From Kocuria carniphila (GTDB taxonomy: Bacteria; Actinomycetota; Actinomycetes; Actinomycetales; Micrococcaceae), in assembly GCF_004136555.1 (NCBI RefSeq), contig NZ_NOIT01000003.1, forward strand, positions 173,346 through 237,345: a stretch of DNA of 64,000 nt, given 5' to 3'. The position numbers and the translations under genes were made by a program. This document shows positions 35,066-42,031 of the stretch, in pieces. Numbering within the stretch: the stretch's first letter is position 1; every line of letters begins with the position of its first letter. The notes beneath the pieces were generated by a model. That model was given only the letters and a program-made list of their open reading frames with translations, was not told the origin of the DNA and ran no database searches.

Positions 35066-36057
35066 GAGACACCTCGCGATCCCGAGCAGGAACCCGCGTG
35101 CGGATCATTGACGGAACCGGGACGCGAACCGGCGCCTGCAGCAACGCCCTCATCGGAGCGCGGCACACTGCGAGATCCTGCGAGCACTCGCGCGGCAATC
35201 CGAGCCTTGACCGCAGTGGGCACGCTGATGCGCTGCTGCGTCAACTCGGCCGCGGGAACGGCGGCGATCCTGCGGGCAAGTTCGTGGAAGAGACCGTGGG
35301 CCAACAGCACCGCACGGCGAGCGCGCCGGTCGAGGGCGAGAATGCCGGGCACAGCGGCGTCGAGATCCGCGTGCAGATCCGCGAGCAAAAGGTCCTTCTC
35401 AGCCTCGCCAAAATCGGCAGGGTCGGTGTCGGGGAAGTAGGTGCGACCCAGCTGATCGTGATCCGCACCCAGGTCGCGGAGGAAGTTGACCTTCTGGAAG
35501 GCAGCGCCCAGCCTGCGCGCGGTGGCGCGTAGCATCTCGCGCTGTTCGGGGGTGTCCGCGCGGGTCCCGGGCAGGTCCATGAACACCTCGAGGCACATGA
35601 GACCGATGACTTCCGCGGAACCGTAAATGTAGGTTTCCAGCGACTCAGGGTCGTGTTCGGCCACCTCGAGGTCAGCGCGCATCGAGGCGAAGAACGGCAC
35701 AGTGAGTTCGCTGCCGAAGCCGTGGCGGCGAGCGACGTCCGCGAACGCATGGACCACCAAGTTGGTCGAGAACCCGCTGGTCAAGGCCTGTTCCACCTCA
35801 CCCTCGAACTCATCGAGAGCCGCGCGCACCGGACCGGTTTCGAGCCCTGCCGCAGAGGCCGTACCGTCCACCACTTCGTCAGCCACACGCACCAGGGCAT
35901 AGATGCTGGAGATGTCCCGGCGGCACTCGCGGGGCAGGGTGCGGCACGCCCATGAGAACGACGTGGAGTAGCGCCCGATGACCTGCCCGGCCGCGGCTGC
36001 GGCGGTGCGGGTGTACAGCGGGAGAGGGGTGCTGGGAGGCGTGACGACTCGGCTCAT
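35062..36057 (-). CDS. crtB: Phytoene synthase
   Basis: Joins two GGPP molecules to phytoene. Seen: SFSWACRTLP, Asp-rich motif DEVVD (Asp60-Asp64) and the second motif RDLGADHDQLGRTYFP with conserved Arg/Asp residues. 331 aa. ATG directly follows the crtE TAA, with GGAGGAAG as ribosome-binding site inside the crtE end. Confidence 0.93.
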   Translation of the reverse strand: MSRVVTPPSTPLPLYTRTAAAAAGQVIGRYSTSFSWACRTLPRECRRDISSIYALVRVADEVVDGTASAAGLETGPVRAALDEFEGEVEQALTSGFSTNLVVHAFADVARRHGFGSELTVPFFASMRADLEVAEHDPESLETYIYGSAEVIGLMCLEVFMDLPGTRADTPEQREMLRATARRLGAAFQKVNFLRDLGADHDQLGRTYFPDTDPADFGEAEKDLLLADLHADLDAAVPGILALDRRARRAVLLAHGLFHELARRIAAVPAAELTQQRISVPTAVKARIAARVLAGSRSVPRSDEGVAAGAGSRPGSVNDPHAGSCSGSRGVS

Positions 36058-37218
36058 TTACTTCCTCCGATGCAGCACGTAGTGGCAAATGGAATTGAGC
36101 TCGGCTCGTTCCGCGTCGGGCAGGGGCAGTTGATCCAGGGCGTCCTCGGCCTGGGCCACGAGTTCAGTGGCGAGTTCCACCGCGCTGGTTTCCGCGCCCG
36201 CGTCCGCGAGGGCCGTTTTCACCTGGGCGACCGAGGCGCGCCCGGCCGCGAAATCCGCAAGTACCTGGCGAGCACGGCCATCTTTCATCCCGTGGGCGGT
36301 GAGCACGGTTGCTTTGCCCTCGCGCAGGTCCGCTTCGGTGGACTTGCCCGTGATCCGAGGATCACCAAAGGTCCCCAGAATGTCGTCCACCACCTGGTAG
36401 GCCACCCCGATGCGCGAACCCGCATGGGCGAGCCGAGCGGCGTCGTCCTGGTTCGCGCCGGCCAGCAAGGCCCCGGCCCTGAGCGGCGCCTCGAACGAGT
36501 AATTGGCGGTCTTGAGTCGTTCCATATTAAGGATGTCCTGCACAGCGGGGTGTTGGCTGCCAAAGCGATGCATCGAGAGCAGCACATCATCCAGCTCGCC
36601 CGCCGCCGAGGCCGTCACGGCGTCGAACACCACGGCAGCTACGGGCTGCAGCCGGGCCGGATCCGCCGTACACGTGGTCGCCAGCCGCAACGCACCGGTC
36701 AGCAAGAGGTCACCGCCGATGATCGCGGCGGCCTCGCCCAGGTGCTGAGCTTCGTTCGACGGCGCGCCCACGTTCTGCGCGTCCCTGCGGTAGAGCTCCC
36801 CCACTGTGGGGCGGCCACGCCGTACGGGATCACGGTCCACCACGTCGTCGTGCACCAGAAGTGCGGCGTGCAGCAACTCGAACGAGGCGGCCAACCGCAC
36901 GCAGTCCGGATCTGGGATATTGCGTGTCTCACCGCGCATGATTGGCTCGGTGCGTCCGGCGAAGGCGCGCCAGGCCAGGTGGGTCAGGCGCGGGCGCAGA
37001 AGTTTCCCGCCGGTGACCTGTTCGCGGACGCGCAAGCGCAGCATGGGAAAACCGGGGCTTTGTGTGACCGAATCCCTGAGCCCCTCGAAGTACGAGTCCA
37101 GCTCGTTGGCGACCGCCTCGCGGAAGGCGTGCCAGGCGTGGTCGCCGGACACGGCTGCGTCGTCCCGAAGGGGCGCGGTGCCAGTGTGTTGAGGCTGCGT
37201 GAGCCGTGAGAACGTCAT
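36058..37218 (-). CDS. crtE: Geranylgeranyl diphosphate synthase (polyprenyl synthase)
   Basis: Makes the C20 precursor for phytoene. Seen: first Asp-rich motif LVHDDVVDRDP (residues 122-131) followed by RRGRPTVG, and second motif AYQVVDDILGTFGD around residue 275, both in the all-helical prenyl synthase fold. 386 aa. Start overlaps the marR stop by four bases (ATGA), so the regulator and first enzyme are coupled. Confidence 0.92.
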   Translation of the reverse strand: MTFSRLTQPQHTGTAPLRDDAAVSGDHAWHAFREAVANELDSYFEGLRDSVTQSPGFPMLRLRVREQVTGGKLLRPRLTHLAWRAFAGRTEPIMRGETRNIPDPDCVRLAASFELLHAALLVHDDVVDRDPVRRGRPTVGELYRRDAQNVGAPSNEAQHLGEAAAIIGGDLLLTGALRLATTCTADPARLQPVAAVVFDAVTASAAGELDDVLLSMHRFGSQHPAVQDILNMERLKTANYSFEAPLRAGALLAGANQDDAARLAHAGSRIGVAYQVVDDILGTFGDPRITGKSTEADLREGKATVLTAHGMKDGRARQVLADFAAGRASVAQVKTALADAGAETSAVELATELVAQAEDALDQLPLPDAERAELNSICHYVLHRRK

Positions 37219-37742
37219 GACTGCTCCTCACTCGCTCCGTAGGTCTCCCAGATATCCAGCGTGCCCTGCTCCTGGACGGGTCGCCCCTTGAGCTCGTCCC
37301 GATTGGACTCGAGGCAGGAGGCCGTGCCGGTGAGGAACTGCAGAACGGCGTCTCGGCCATGCTGATCGAGTTTTTTCAATTCGTCCTCGACCATGTTCAT
37401 CATCGGGTGGACATGCTCCATGGTCTTGGCGCGAGAGGCGTCGACGGCTCTGATGATCGTGCGGCGCCGGTCCTCGGGATGGGGTTCTCGTACGGCATGA
37501 CCCGCACTGACCAGCCGGTCCACCACGGCCGTGGCCGCGGCGCTCGTGATGTGGAGTCCCCGAGCCAACTCCGAGGGCCCCATGGGTTCGCGCATCAAGA
37601 TGGCCATGGCCGCGTAGTCGGTCTCCTTGAGTCCCATGATCCTGCGGACCTGATAACCGATCTCCTCGTTAAGCTGCACAACTCTTCGCAGTAGTCGGCT
37701 TTGAGGGCTGACAAAATCGGGCCTCAACCGCGACTCAGCCAT
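37215..37742 (-). CDS. MarR-family regulator of the crt operon (CrtR-like)
   Basis: Probable repressor of carotenoid genes. Seen: winged helix with LKETDYAAMAILMREPMGPSELARGLHITSAAATAVVDRLVSAGHAVREPHPEDRRRTI (in family order: S-E-L-A-R-G-L, S-A-A-A-T-A-V-V-D-R-L, H-P-E-D-R-R), flanked by dimerisation helices. 175 aa from ATG 37742 with GAGG upstream. In Corynebacterium glutamicum a MarR protein, CrtR, represses crt genes and senses GGPP; similar control here is inference. First gene of the seven-gene operon. Confidence 0.85.
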   Translation of the reverse strand: MAESRLRPDFVSPQSRLLRRVVQLNEEIGYQVRRIMGLKETDYAAMAILMREPMGPSELARGLHITSAAATAVVDRLVSAGHAVREPHPEDRRRTIIRAVDASRAKTMEHVHPMMNMVEDELKKLDQHGRDAVLQFLTGTASCLESNRDELKGRPVQEQGTLDIWETYGASEEQS

Positions 37743-37751
37743 CAACAACCT

Positions 37752-37778
37752 CAAATTTTTTAGTAGTTAGAAAAGTTG
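37752..37778. promoter_or_regulatory. Inverted repeat upstream of marR-crt operon (candidate MarR operator)
   Basis: 11-bp arms CAAATTTTTTA and TAGAAAAGTTG match at 9 of 11 positions around a 5-base centre. The AT-rich dyad sits 10-36 bases upstream of the regulator start, the usual size and place for a MarR autoregulatory site. Confidence 0.5.
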
Positions 37779-37839
37779 ATAACCATGATGCTTGAAGAAC
37801 CTGGGAGGTGTCCAACTAGTGTCGACGACGGGCGCTAAG

Positions 37840-37903
37840 CCATCTGATAGCGATTTACTGAAAAGTAACCATCCATACCGTGCAGTAAGACGTCATGACA
37901 TGG
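37840..37903 (+). repeat. 64-bp imperfect palindrome, copy 4 of 4 (left arm degenerate)
   Basis: Begins CCATCTGATAGCGATTTACT and ends CGTCATGACATGG. Right arm TACCGTGCAGTAAG is identical to copy 3; the left arm has drifted. Lies between the crt promoter and the 3' end of the fructosamine-kinase-like gene. Confidence 0.8.
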
Positions 37904-37924
37904 CACCGGGTCCCCACGAGCGCT

Positions 37925-38785
37925 TCAGCGGAGCTGTTTGAGGGCCCTCATGACGGAGTTGCCGTAGCCACCTCCGAAACGGATTGCGTGCACCAACAAC
38001 GGGGGCAACTGATACCAGGGCACGCGCTCTTGCCAGCCGCCGGCCAGGGGGTAGACCTCGTCGTAGGCGTTGAAGCAGTCCTCGCCGAAACCGCCGAACA
38101 GCAGCATCATCGCCAGGTCGTATTCGCGGTGCCCATAGAACGAGGACGGGTCGATCAGCCAGTTGTGGCCGCTCGAATCGACCACGCGGTTGCCCGCCCA
38201 CAGGTCGCCGTGGAGCAGGCTGGGTGGCTCGGCCGGCCCGGCAAGTTCGGCCGCGCGCGGTGCCAGGTCAGCCAGCAGGTCCGACGCCGCCGGGTCAAGA
38301 TGTCCCGAGTCGATGGCCGTGCGCAGCAACGGTTCGATGCGGCGGTGCAACAGGAAATCGGCCCAGTTGTCGGTGGGTGAGAGATCCACCGGGAAGGATC
38401 CGATGCGCTGGGGCAGCTCAGGGTCCAGCCCGCCGAAATGCGGTGCGTCGGCACGGTGGATCTGCGCCAGGCCACTACCGCATTCCGCCTCGATCGCGGC
38501 GCCGCCCGCGCCATAGGATTCGTCGATCCATTCCAGGACCAGTCCCTGGTCGGTCACGCGGATGACCCGCGGCACCGAGAGCTCGGGCGGTGCCGCCGAT
38601 CGGAGAGCTTCCAGTCCCGCAGCTTCCAGCTCCAACACACCGGCTGGCGCATCGAGCATGGTCTTGGCGAACAGTTGCCCATCAGAGGTGTCCAGACGAT
38701 AGGCGGCGGCGGTATCACCCCCGCTCAGCGACTGCACACCGGTGACATCGAGATCGGCAATGAGGTCTTCAGGCAACTGATCCAT
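37925..38785 (-). CDS. Fructosamine kinase family protein (protein/small-molecule deglycation)
   Basis: Phosphorylates ketoamine adducts so that they decompose. Seen: protein-kinase-like fold with LFAKTM lysine, LVLEWIDE hinge, LAQIHRADAPHFG, catalytic LLHGDLWAGN and metal-binding IDPSSFYGHREYDLAMMLLFGGF, all typical of Fructosamin_kin. 286 aa. The related aminoglycoside phosphotransferase fold is the alternative, but the FYGHREYDLAM motif favours fructosamine kinase. Neighbours give no further hint. Confidence 0.87.
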   Translation of the reverse strand: MDQLPEDLIADLDVTGVQSLSGGDTAAAYRLDTSDGQLFAKTMLDAPAGVLELEAAGLEALRSAAPPELSVPRVIRVTDQGLVLEWIDESYGAGGAAIEAECGSGLAQIHRADAPHFGGLDPELPQRIGSFPVDLSPTDNWADFLLHRRIEPLLRTAIDSGHLDPAASDLLADLAPRAAELAGPAEPPSLLHGDLWAGNRVVDSSGHNWLIDPSSFYGHREYDLAMMLLFGGFGEDCFNAYDEVYPLAGGWQERVPWYQLPPLLVHAIRFGGGYGNSVMRALKQLR

Positions 38786-38843
38786 GTTTCCTCTCTACAC
38801 CATTCTGGACGGTGCTCACAGGGTCTTTTTCTAGGCTGAACAC

Positions 38844-39587
38844 ATGCAACTACAGGACAAAGTGGTCATTGTGACGGGCGGAGCATCGGGTATCGGGGGC
38901 GCGCTGAGCCGAGTGCTCGCACGCCGGGGTGCGAGCGTCGTCGCCGTGGATATCAACGAAGAAGCAGGCCAACAGCTGGAGTCGGAACTGGGCGAGAGCG
39001 TGGTCTTCGTGGCGGGTGATGTGTCGCTCGAGGAAACCGCGCAGACCGCGGTACGGACCGCCGTCGAACGCTTCGGACACCTGGATGCCCTGGTCAACAA
39101 CGCGCACGCATCCAAGCAGGCCATGTTCCTGGACCTGGACGGGGACGCCTGGGAGCTGTCCTTCAACACGGGACTGCGTGCCACGCGGCAGTTCATGAAG
39201 GCCGCGCATTCCGAGCTCGCCAAGCAGGGCGGTTCGGTCGTGAACTTCGGATCCGGATCCGCGGTGAGCGGGCAGCCGACGCAGGCCGCCTACGCATCGG
39301 CCAAGGAAGCAATCCGCGGCCTCACGCGCGTGGTCGCCAACGAGTGGGCTGGAGACAACATTCGCATCAACGCTGTGATGCCCATTGCGCTGACCGAGGG
39401 CGTGGCCAAGTGGAAGGAAGCCTTCCCGGAGATGTATCAGAAGTCGCTCAGCCACATTCCGCTGGGCCGCTTCGGCGACCCGCAGGAAGACGTCGCGCCG
39501 CTGGTGGCCTTCCTCATTTCCGACGACGCTCGCTTCATCACCGGCCAGGCGATCGCCGTGGACGGCGGGGCCACCAAGCTCTACTGA
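38844..39587 (+). CDS. Short-chain dehydrogenase/reductase
   Basis: NAD(P)-dependent oxidoreductase, substrate unknown (3-oxoacyl-ACP reductase-like). Seen: cofactor motif VTGGASGIGGALS, acidic cofactor-selecting residue in VVAVDINEE (suggesting NAD), NNAHA in place of the usual NNAG, GSGSAVSG, and catalytic YASAKEA (Tyr-x3-Lys). C-terminal FITGQAIAVDGGATKLY. 247 aa. Followed by a very strong terminator. Confidence 0.88.
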   Translation: MQLQDKVVIVTGGASGIGGALSRVLARRGASVVAVDINEEAGQQLESELGESVVFVAGDVSLEETAQTAVRTAVERFGHLDALVNNAHASKQAMFLDLDGDAWELSFNTGLRATRQFMKAAHSELAKQGGSVVNFGSGSAVSGQPTQAAYASAKEAIRGLTRVVANEWAGDNIRINAVMPIALTEGVAKWKEAFPEMYQKSLSHIPLGRFGDPQEDVAPLVAFLISDDARFITGQAIAVDGGATKLY

Positions 39588-39609
39588 GCCCTAACGACAG
39601 ACCCTCGAG

Positions 39610-39652
39610 GCGTCTGCGGCGGCCCGTTCTCGCGCCGCCGCAGACGCTTTTT
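39610..39652 (+). terminator. Rho-independent terminator after the SDR gene
   Basis: Perfect 14-bp GC-rich stem (39610-39623 with 39634-39647), 10-base loop, then TTTTT at 39648-39652. Confidence 0.92.
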
Positions 39653-39708
39653 CAAGAAACATCTGTCACGGAACCTCCGACAACCACCGGACCGGGGATA
39701 CTTGAAGC

Positions 39709-40680
39709 ATGGCCCCCGACCAGCCCCCTGCCCATGTCGATCAGCGAGTCACTGATAACGCCCCCGTGGTGATTACCGGCGCCACGTCAGGGTTGGGGCG
39801 AGAGACCGCCCGAGTTCTCGCTAGTCAGAGATTTCCTCTGATCCTGGCCGTCCGGGACGTGGCCAGGGGACGCCACCTGGCGGACGCATTGTCGGGCAAC
39901 GGCATTGCGATTGACGTGAGGCAATTGAACCTCGCTGATCTGTCGAGCGTGAGATCTTTCACCGACGGTCTCCTCAGGGACGGAGTCATTCCCCGAACAA
40001 TCATCTGCAATGCGGGAGTCCAAACGTTTGATCGGCTGCAACGTTCTGTCGACGCTTTCGAACTGACCATGGCCACCAACGTGATGGGCCACGTGATACT
40101 GCTCGAGCCGCTCTTGAAACGCATGGCCCCCGGTTCCAGGGTCATCACGCTGGGCAGTCAAACCCACCGCGGCGGGCTGAGGGCCTTCGGGTTTCCCGGA
40201 GCCCGCTGGTCGAGTATGGGCGAACTCTTGAGCCCTCCGGATCCCGAGCCCAACGCCAAGGACAACGGCCTGGTGCGCTACTCGACCTCCAAACTCGCGT
40301 GCATCGCCATGGCCTACCAGATCGACCAAACGTGCCGGAGTCGTGACGTGAGGGCCGCAAGTTTTGACCCCGGCCTCATGCCCGACACCGGCCTGGCTCG
40401 CAACTACCCCCGAATTGTCCAGAAGATCTACTCGACGCTTGCACCCCTGATCGCTAGGATTCCGGGCGCCAACTTGGTCAAGACCTCGGCCGAGAATCTC
40501 GCGTGGCTGGCCACGTCACCGGACGCAGAACCGCTCATGGGCCGCTACGTGGCCGGGCGGAAATCCCGCAAGAGCTCTCCCTTGAGTTATGTCCCTGACC
40601 TGCGGCAAGACACGTGGCAGACGAGTCTTGAACGGGCCGGGGCGGCCCTAGAGAACGGCCCCAAGGAACGGCCCGACTGA
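39709..40680 (+). CDS. SDR-family oxidoreductase, retinol/protochlorophyllide reductase-like
   Basis: NAD(P)-dependent dehydrogenase, substrate unknown. Seen: VVITGATSGLGRETARVLA cofactor fold, LAVRDVARGR (basic residue suggesting NADP), CNAGVQ, TLGSQTHRGG, catalytic YSTSKLA, and a C-terminal region with TSPDAEPLMGRYVAGRKSRKSSP typical of this subgroup. 323 aa. Codon use is visibly less GC-biased than in neighbours, hinting at a different origin. Own promoter must lie in the 56 bases after the upstream terminator. Confidence 0.86.
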   Translation: MAPDQPPAHVDQRVTDNAPVVITGATSGLGRETARVLASQRFPLILAVRDVARGRHLADALSGNGIAIDVRQLNLADLSSVRSFTDGLLRDGVIPRTIICNAGVQTFDRLQRSVDAFELTMATNVMGHVILLEPLLKRMAPGSRVITLGSQTHRGGLRAFGFPGARWSSMGELLSPPDPEPNAKDNGLVRYSTSKLACIAMAYQIDQTCRSRDVRAASFDPGLMPDTGLARNYPRIVQKIYSTLAPLIARIPGANLVKTSAENLAWLATSPDAEPLMGRYVAGRKSRKSSPLSYVPDLRQDTWQTSLERAGAALENGPKERPD

Positions 40681-40742
40681 CCCGGTTCACTTCACACGTG
40701 TGACTTGCGCCGCCAAAACCGTGTGCTAATGTCTCTCGCAAC

Positions 40743-40905
40743 AAGGATCATGAGTCCCGGTGTGAAGCTCTGGCTAACCGGGCGGCAACCCTCCAGCACG
40801 TAGCGGGGTGCCCCAGATGAGGATCCGGCCGCCGCGCAACCGCACGGCGAGCAAGTACGGCGCACGGAGAAACCTCCGGCGTCCTGAACCGCCGGAGGTA
40901 TTTTT
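40743..40905 (+). ncRNA. SAM-IV-type riboswitch upstream of metF
   Basis: Senses S-adenosylmethionine and shuts off metF when it is abundant (family knowledge). Seen: the SAM-IV core in order: GGATCATGAG, a hairpin with CTCTGGCTAACCGGGCGG, GGCAACCCTCC, GCGGGGTGCCCC, GATGAGGATCC, so that GGATC (40745-40749) pairs with GATCC (40822-40826) as P1; then a downstream CGCCG...CGGCG hairpin for the pseudoknot region (about 40829-40850). The expression platform is the hairpin at 40872-40899. Confidence 0.88.
40872..40905 (+). terminator. Riboswitch expression platform: terminator hairpin that also holds the metF ribosome-binding site
   Basis: 10-bp perfect stem (40872-40881 with 40890-40899), 8-base loop, then ATTTTT running straight into the metF ATG at 40906. 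The 3' arm contains GGAGGT, the only Shine-Dalgarno for metF, so folding would both end transcription and hide the ribosome site. Confidence 0.8.
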
Positions 40906-41901
40906 ATGCCCGCCCTGTCCACTCCCCAGATCTCGGAGCAGACCGTCACCACGGGGCCGCCCACGGGAACGTCGTGGTTGGTGCGCAGGCCGCGCCGCGA
41001 ATCCTTGATCTCGTTCGAGGTGTTCCCGCCGCACCCCACTCGCGATCCCGAGGCCGTGTGGCGCAACATCGACACCATGGCCGCGGCCGGCCCGGATTTC
41101 TTCTCGGTCACCCACGGTCACTCCGGCACGAACGGGGTGTCCCGCGAAACGCTGCGGCACCTGCTCAAACAGACCAAGACCCCCGCCGTAGCCCACCTGA
41201 CCTGCGGTGGCACCGATCGCGCGGGTCTGGAGCGCGCCGTCGAAGATTTGCTTGACGACGGCGTTCGCGACCTTCTCGCACTGCGCGGCGATCCGCCCGT
41301 GGGTGGTGGCGAGTGGGTCACCCACCCGGGTGGTTTCGACCGCGCTTCCCAACTGGTCGAGTTGATCCGCGAGGTCGAGGAGCGGAAGTTCGGCGCCTGC
41401 GAGCGCCCCGGAAAGCGCCCCGTCTCGGTTTCGGTGGCCTGCTATCCCGTGGCCGCGAAGGGCCGCGATTTCGAAGCGGACCTCGCCGCCCTGTGGGAAA
41501 AGCAGCAAGCCGGCGCCGACTACGCGATCACCCAGGTGCTCTACGACGCCCAGGACTACGTGCGGTTCCTGGAACGTGCGCGTTCGGAGGGTATCCACAT
41601 TCCGATCATCGCCGGTCTGGTGCCACTGACTGATATCAAGCGCCTGGGCCGAATGACCGAGCTGACCGGCGTTCCGATCCCCGAGCGGATCACCAAATTC
41701 TTGGACACCGATCACCCCGGTGAACTGCGCCGCAGGGGCATTGCGGCAACGCTCACCTTGATCGATGAGCTGCTGGACTTCGGTTGCCCGGGTCTGCACT
41801 TGTTCACGTTCAACCGGCCGGACGCCCCGCTGGCCATCCTTGATCATCTCCGGGTGCGCGATGCCGCCCGCGAGTTCCGCGGGAGTACGTCGGCGGCCTA
41901 A
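40906..41901 (+). CDS. metF: Methylenetetrahydrofolate reductase
   Basis: Reduces 5,10-methylene-THF to 5-methyl-THF, the methyl donor for methionine synthase. Seen: TIM barrel with ISFEVFPPHP (catalytic Glu), PDFFSVTHGHSG, AHLTCGGTDR, DLLALRGDPP, GADYAITQVLYD and PIIAGLVPLTD, LHLFTFNRPD. 331 aa. Start ATG fixed by the GGAGGT in the upstream hairpin. Followed by metE after 130 bases. Confidence 0.94.
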   Translation: MPALSTPQISEQTVTTGPPTGTSWLVRRPRRESLISFEVFPPHPTRDPEAVWRNIDTMAAAGPDFFSVTHGHSGTNGVSRETLRHLLKQTKTPAVAHLTCGGTDRAGLERAVEDLLDDGVRDLLALRGDPPVGGGEWVTHPGGFDRASQLVELIREVEERKFGACERPGKRPVSVSVACYPVAAKGRDFEADLAALWEKQQAGADYAITQVLYDAQDYVRFLERARSEGIHIPIIAGLVPLTDIKRLGRMTELTGVPIPERITKFLDTDHPGELRRRGIAATLTLIDELLDFGCPGLHLFTFNRPDAPLAILDHLRVRDAAREFRGSTSAA

Positions 41902-42031
41902 CCGCCGCCCGTCAGTGGCCGCACCACGGTCACGGCAGCACCCGCACTTCCCTTCCGACAGAACCTTTTGGCAACGGTCTCAGTGACCGGGGCTTCCCAA
42001 ACACACCCTTTTACCCTCAGGAGCACCCCAA

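Noticed and set aside
22546..37903. The four 64-bp repeats as a CRISPR array or insertion-sequence ends
   Set aside because: Copies are 2-7 kb apart with whole operons between them, in the same orientation, with no transposase and no evident target duplications.
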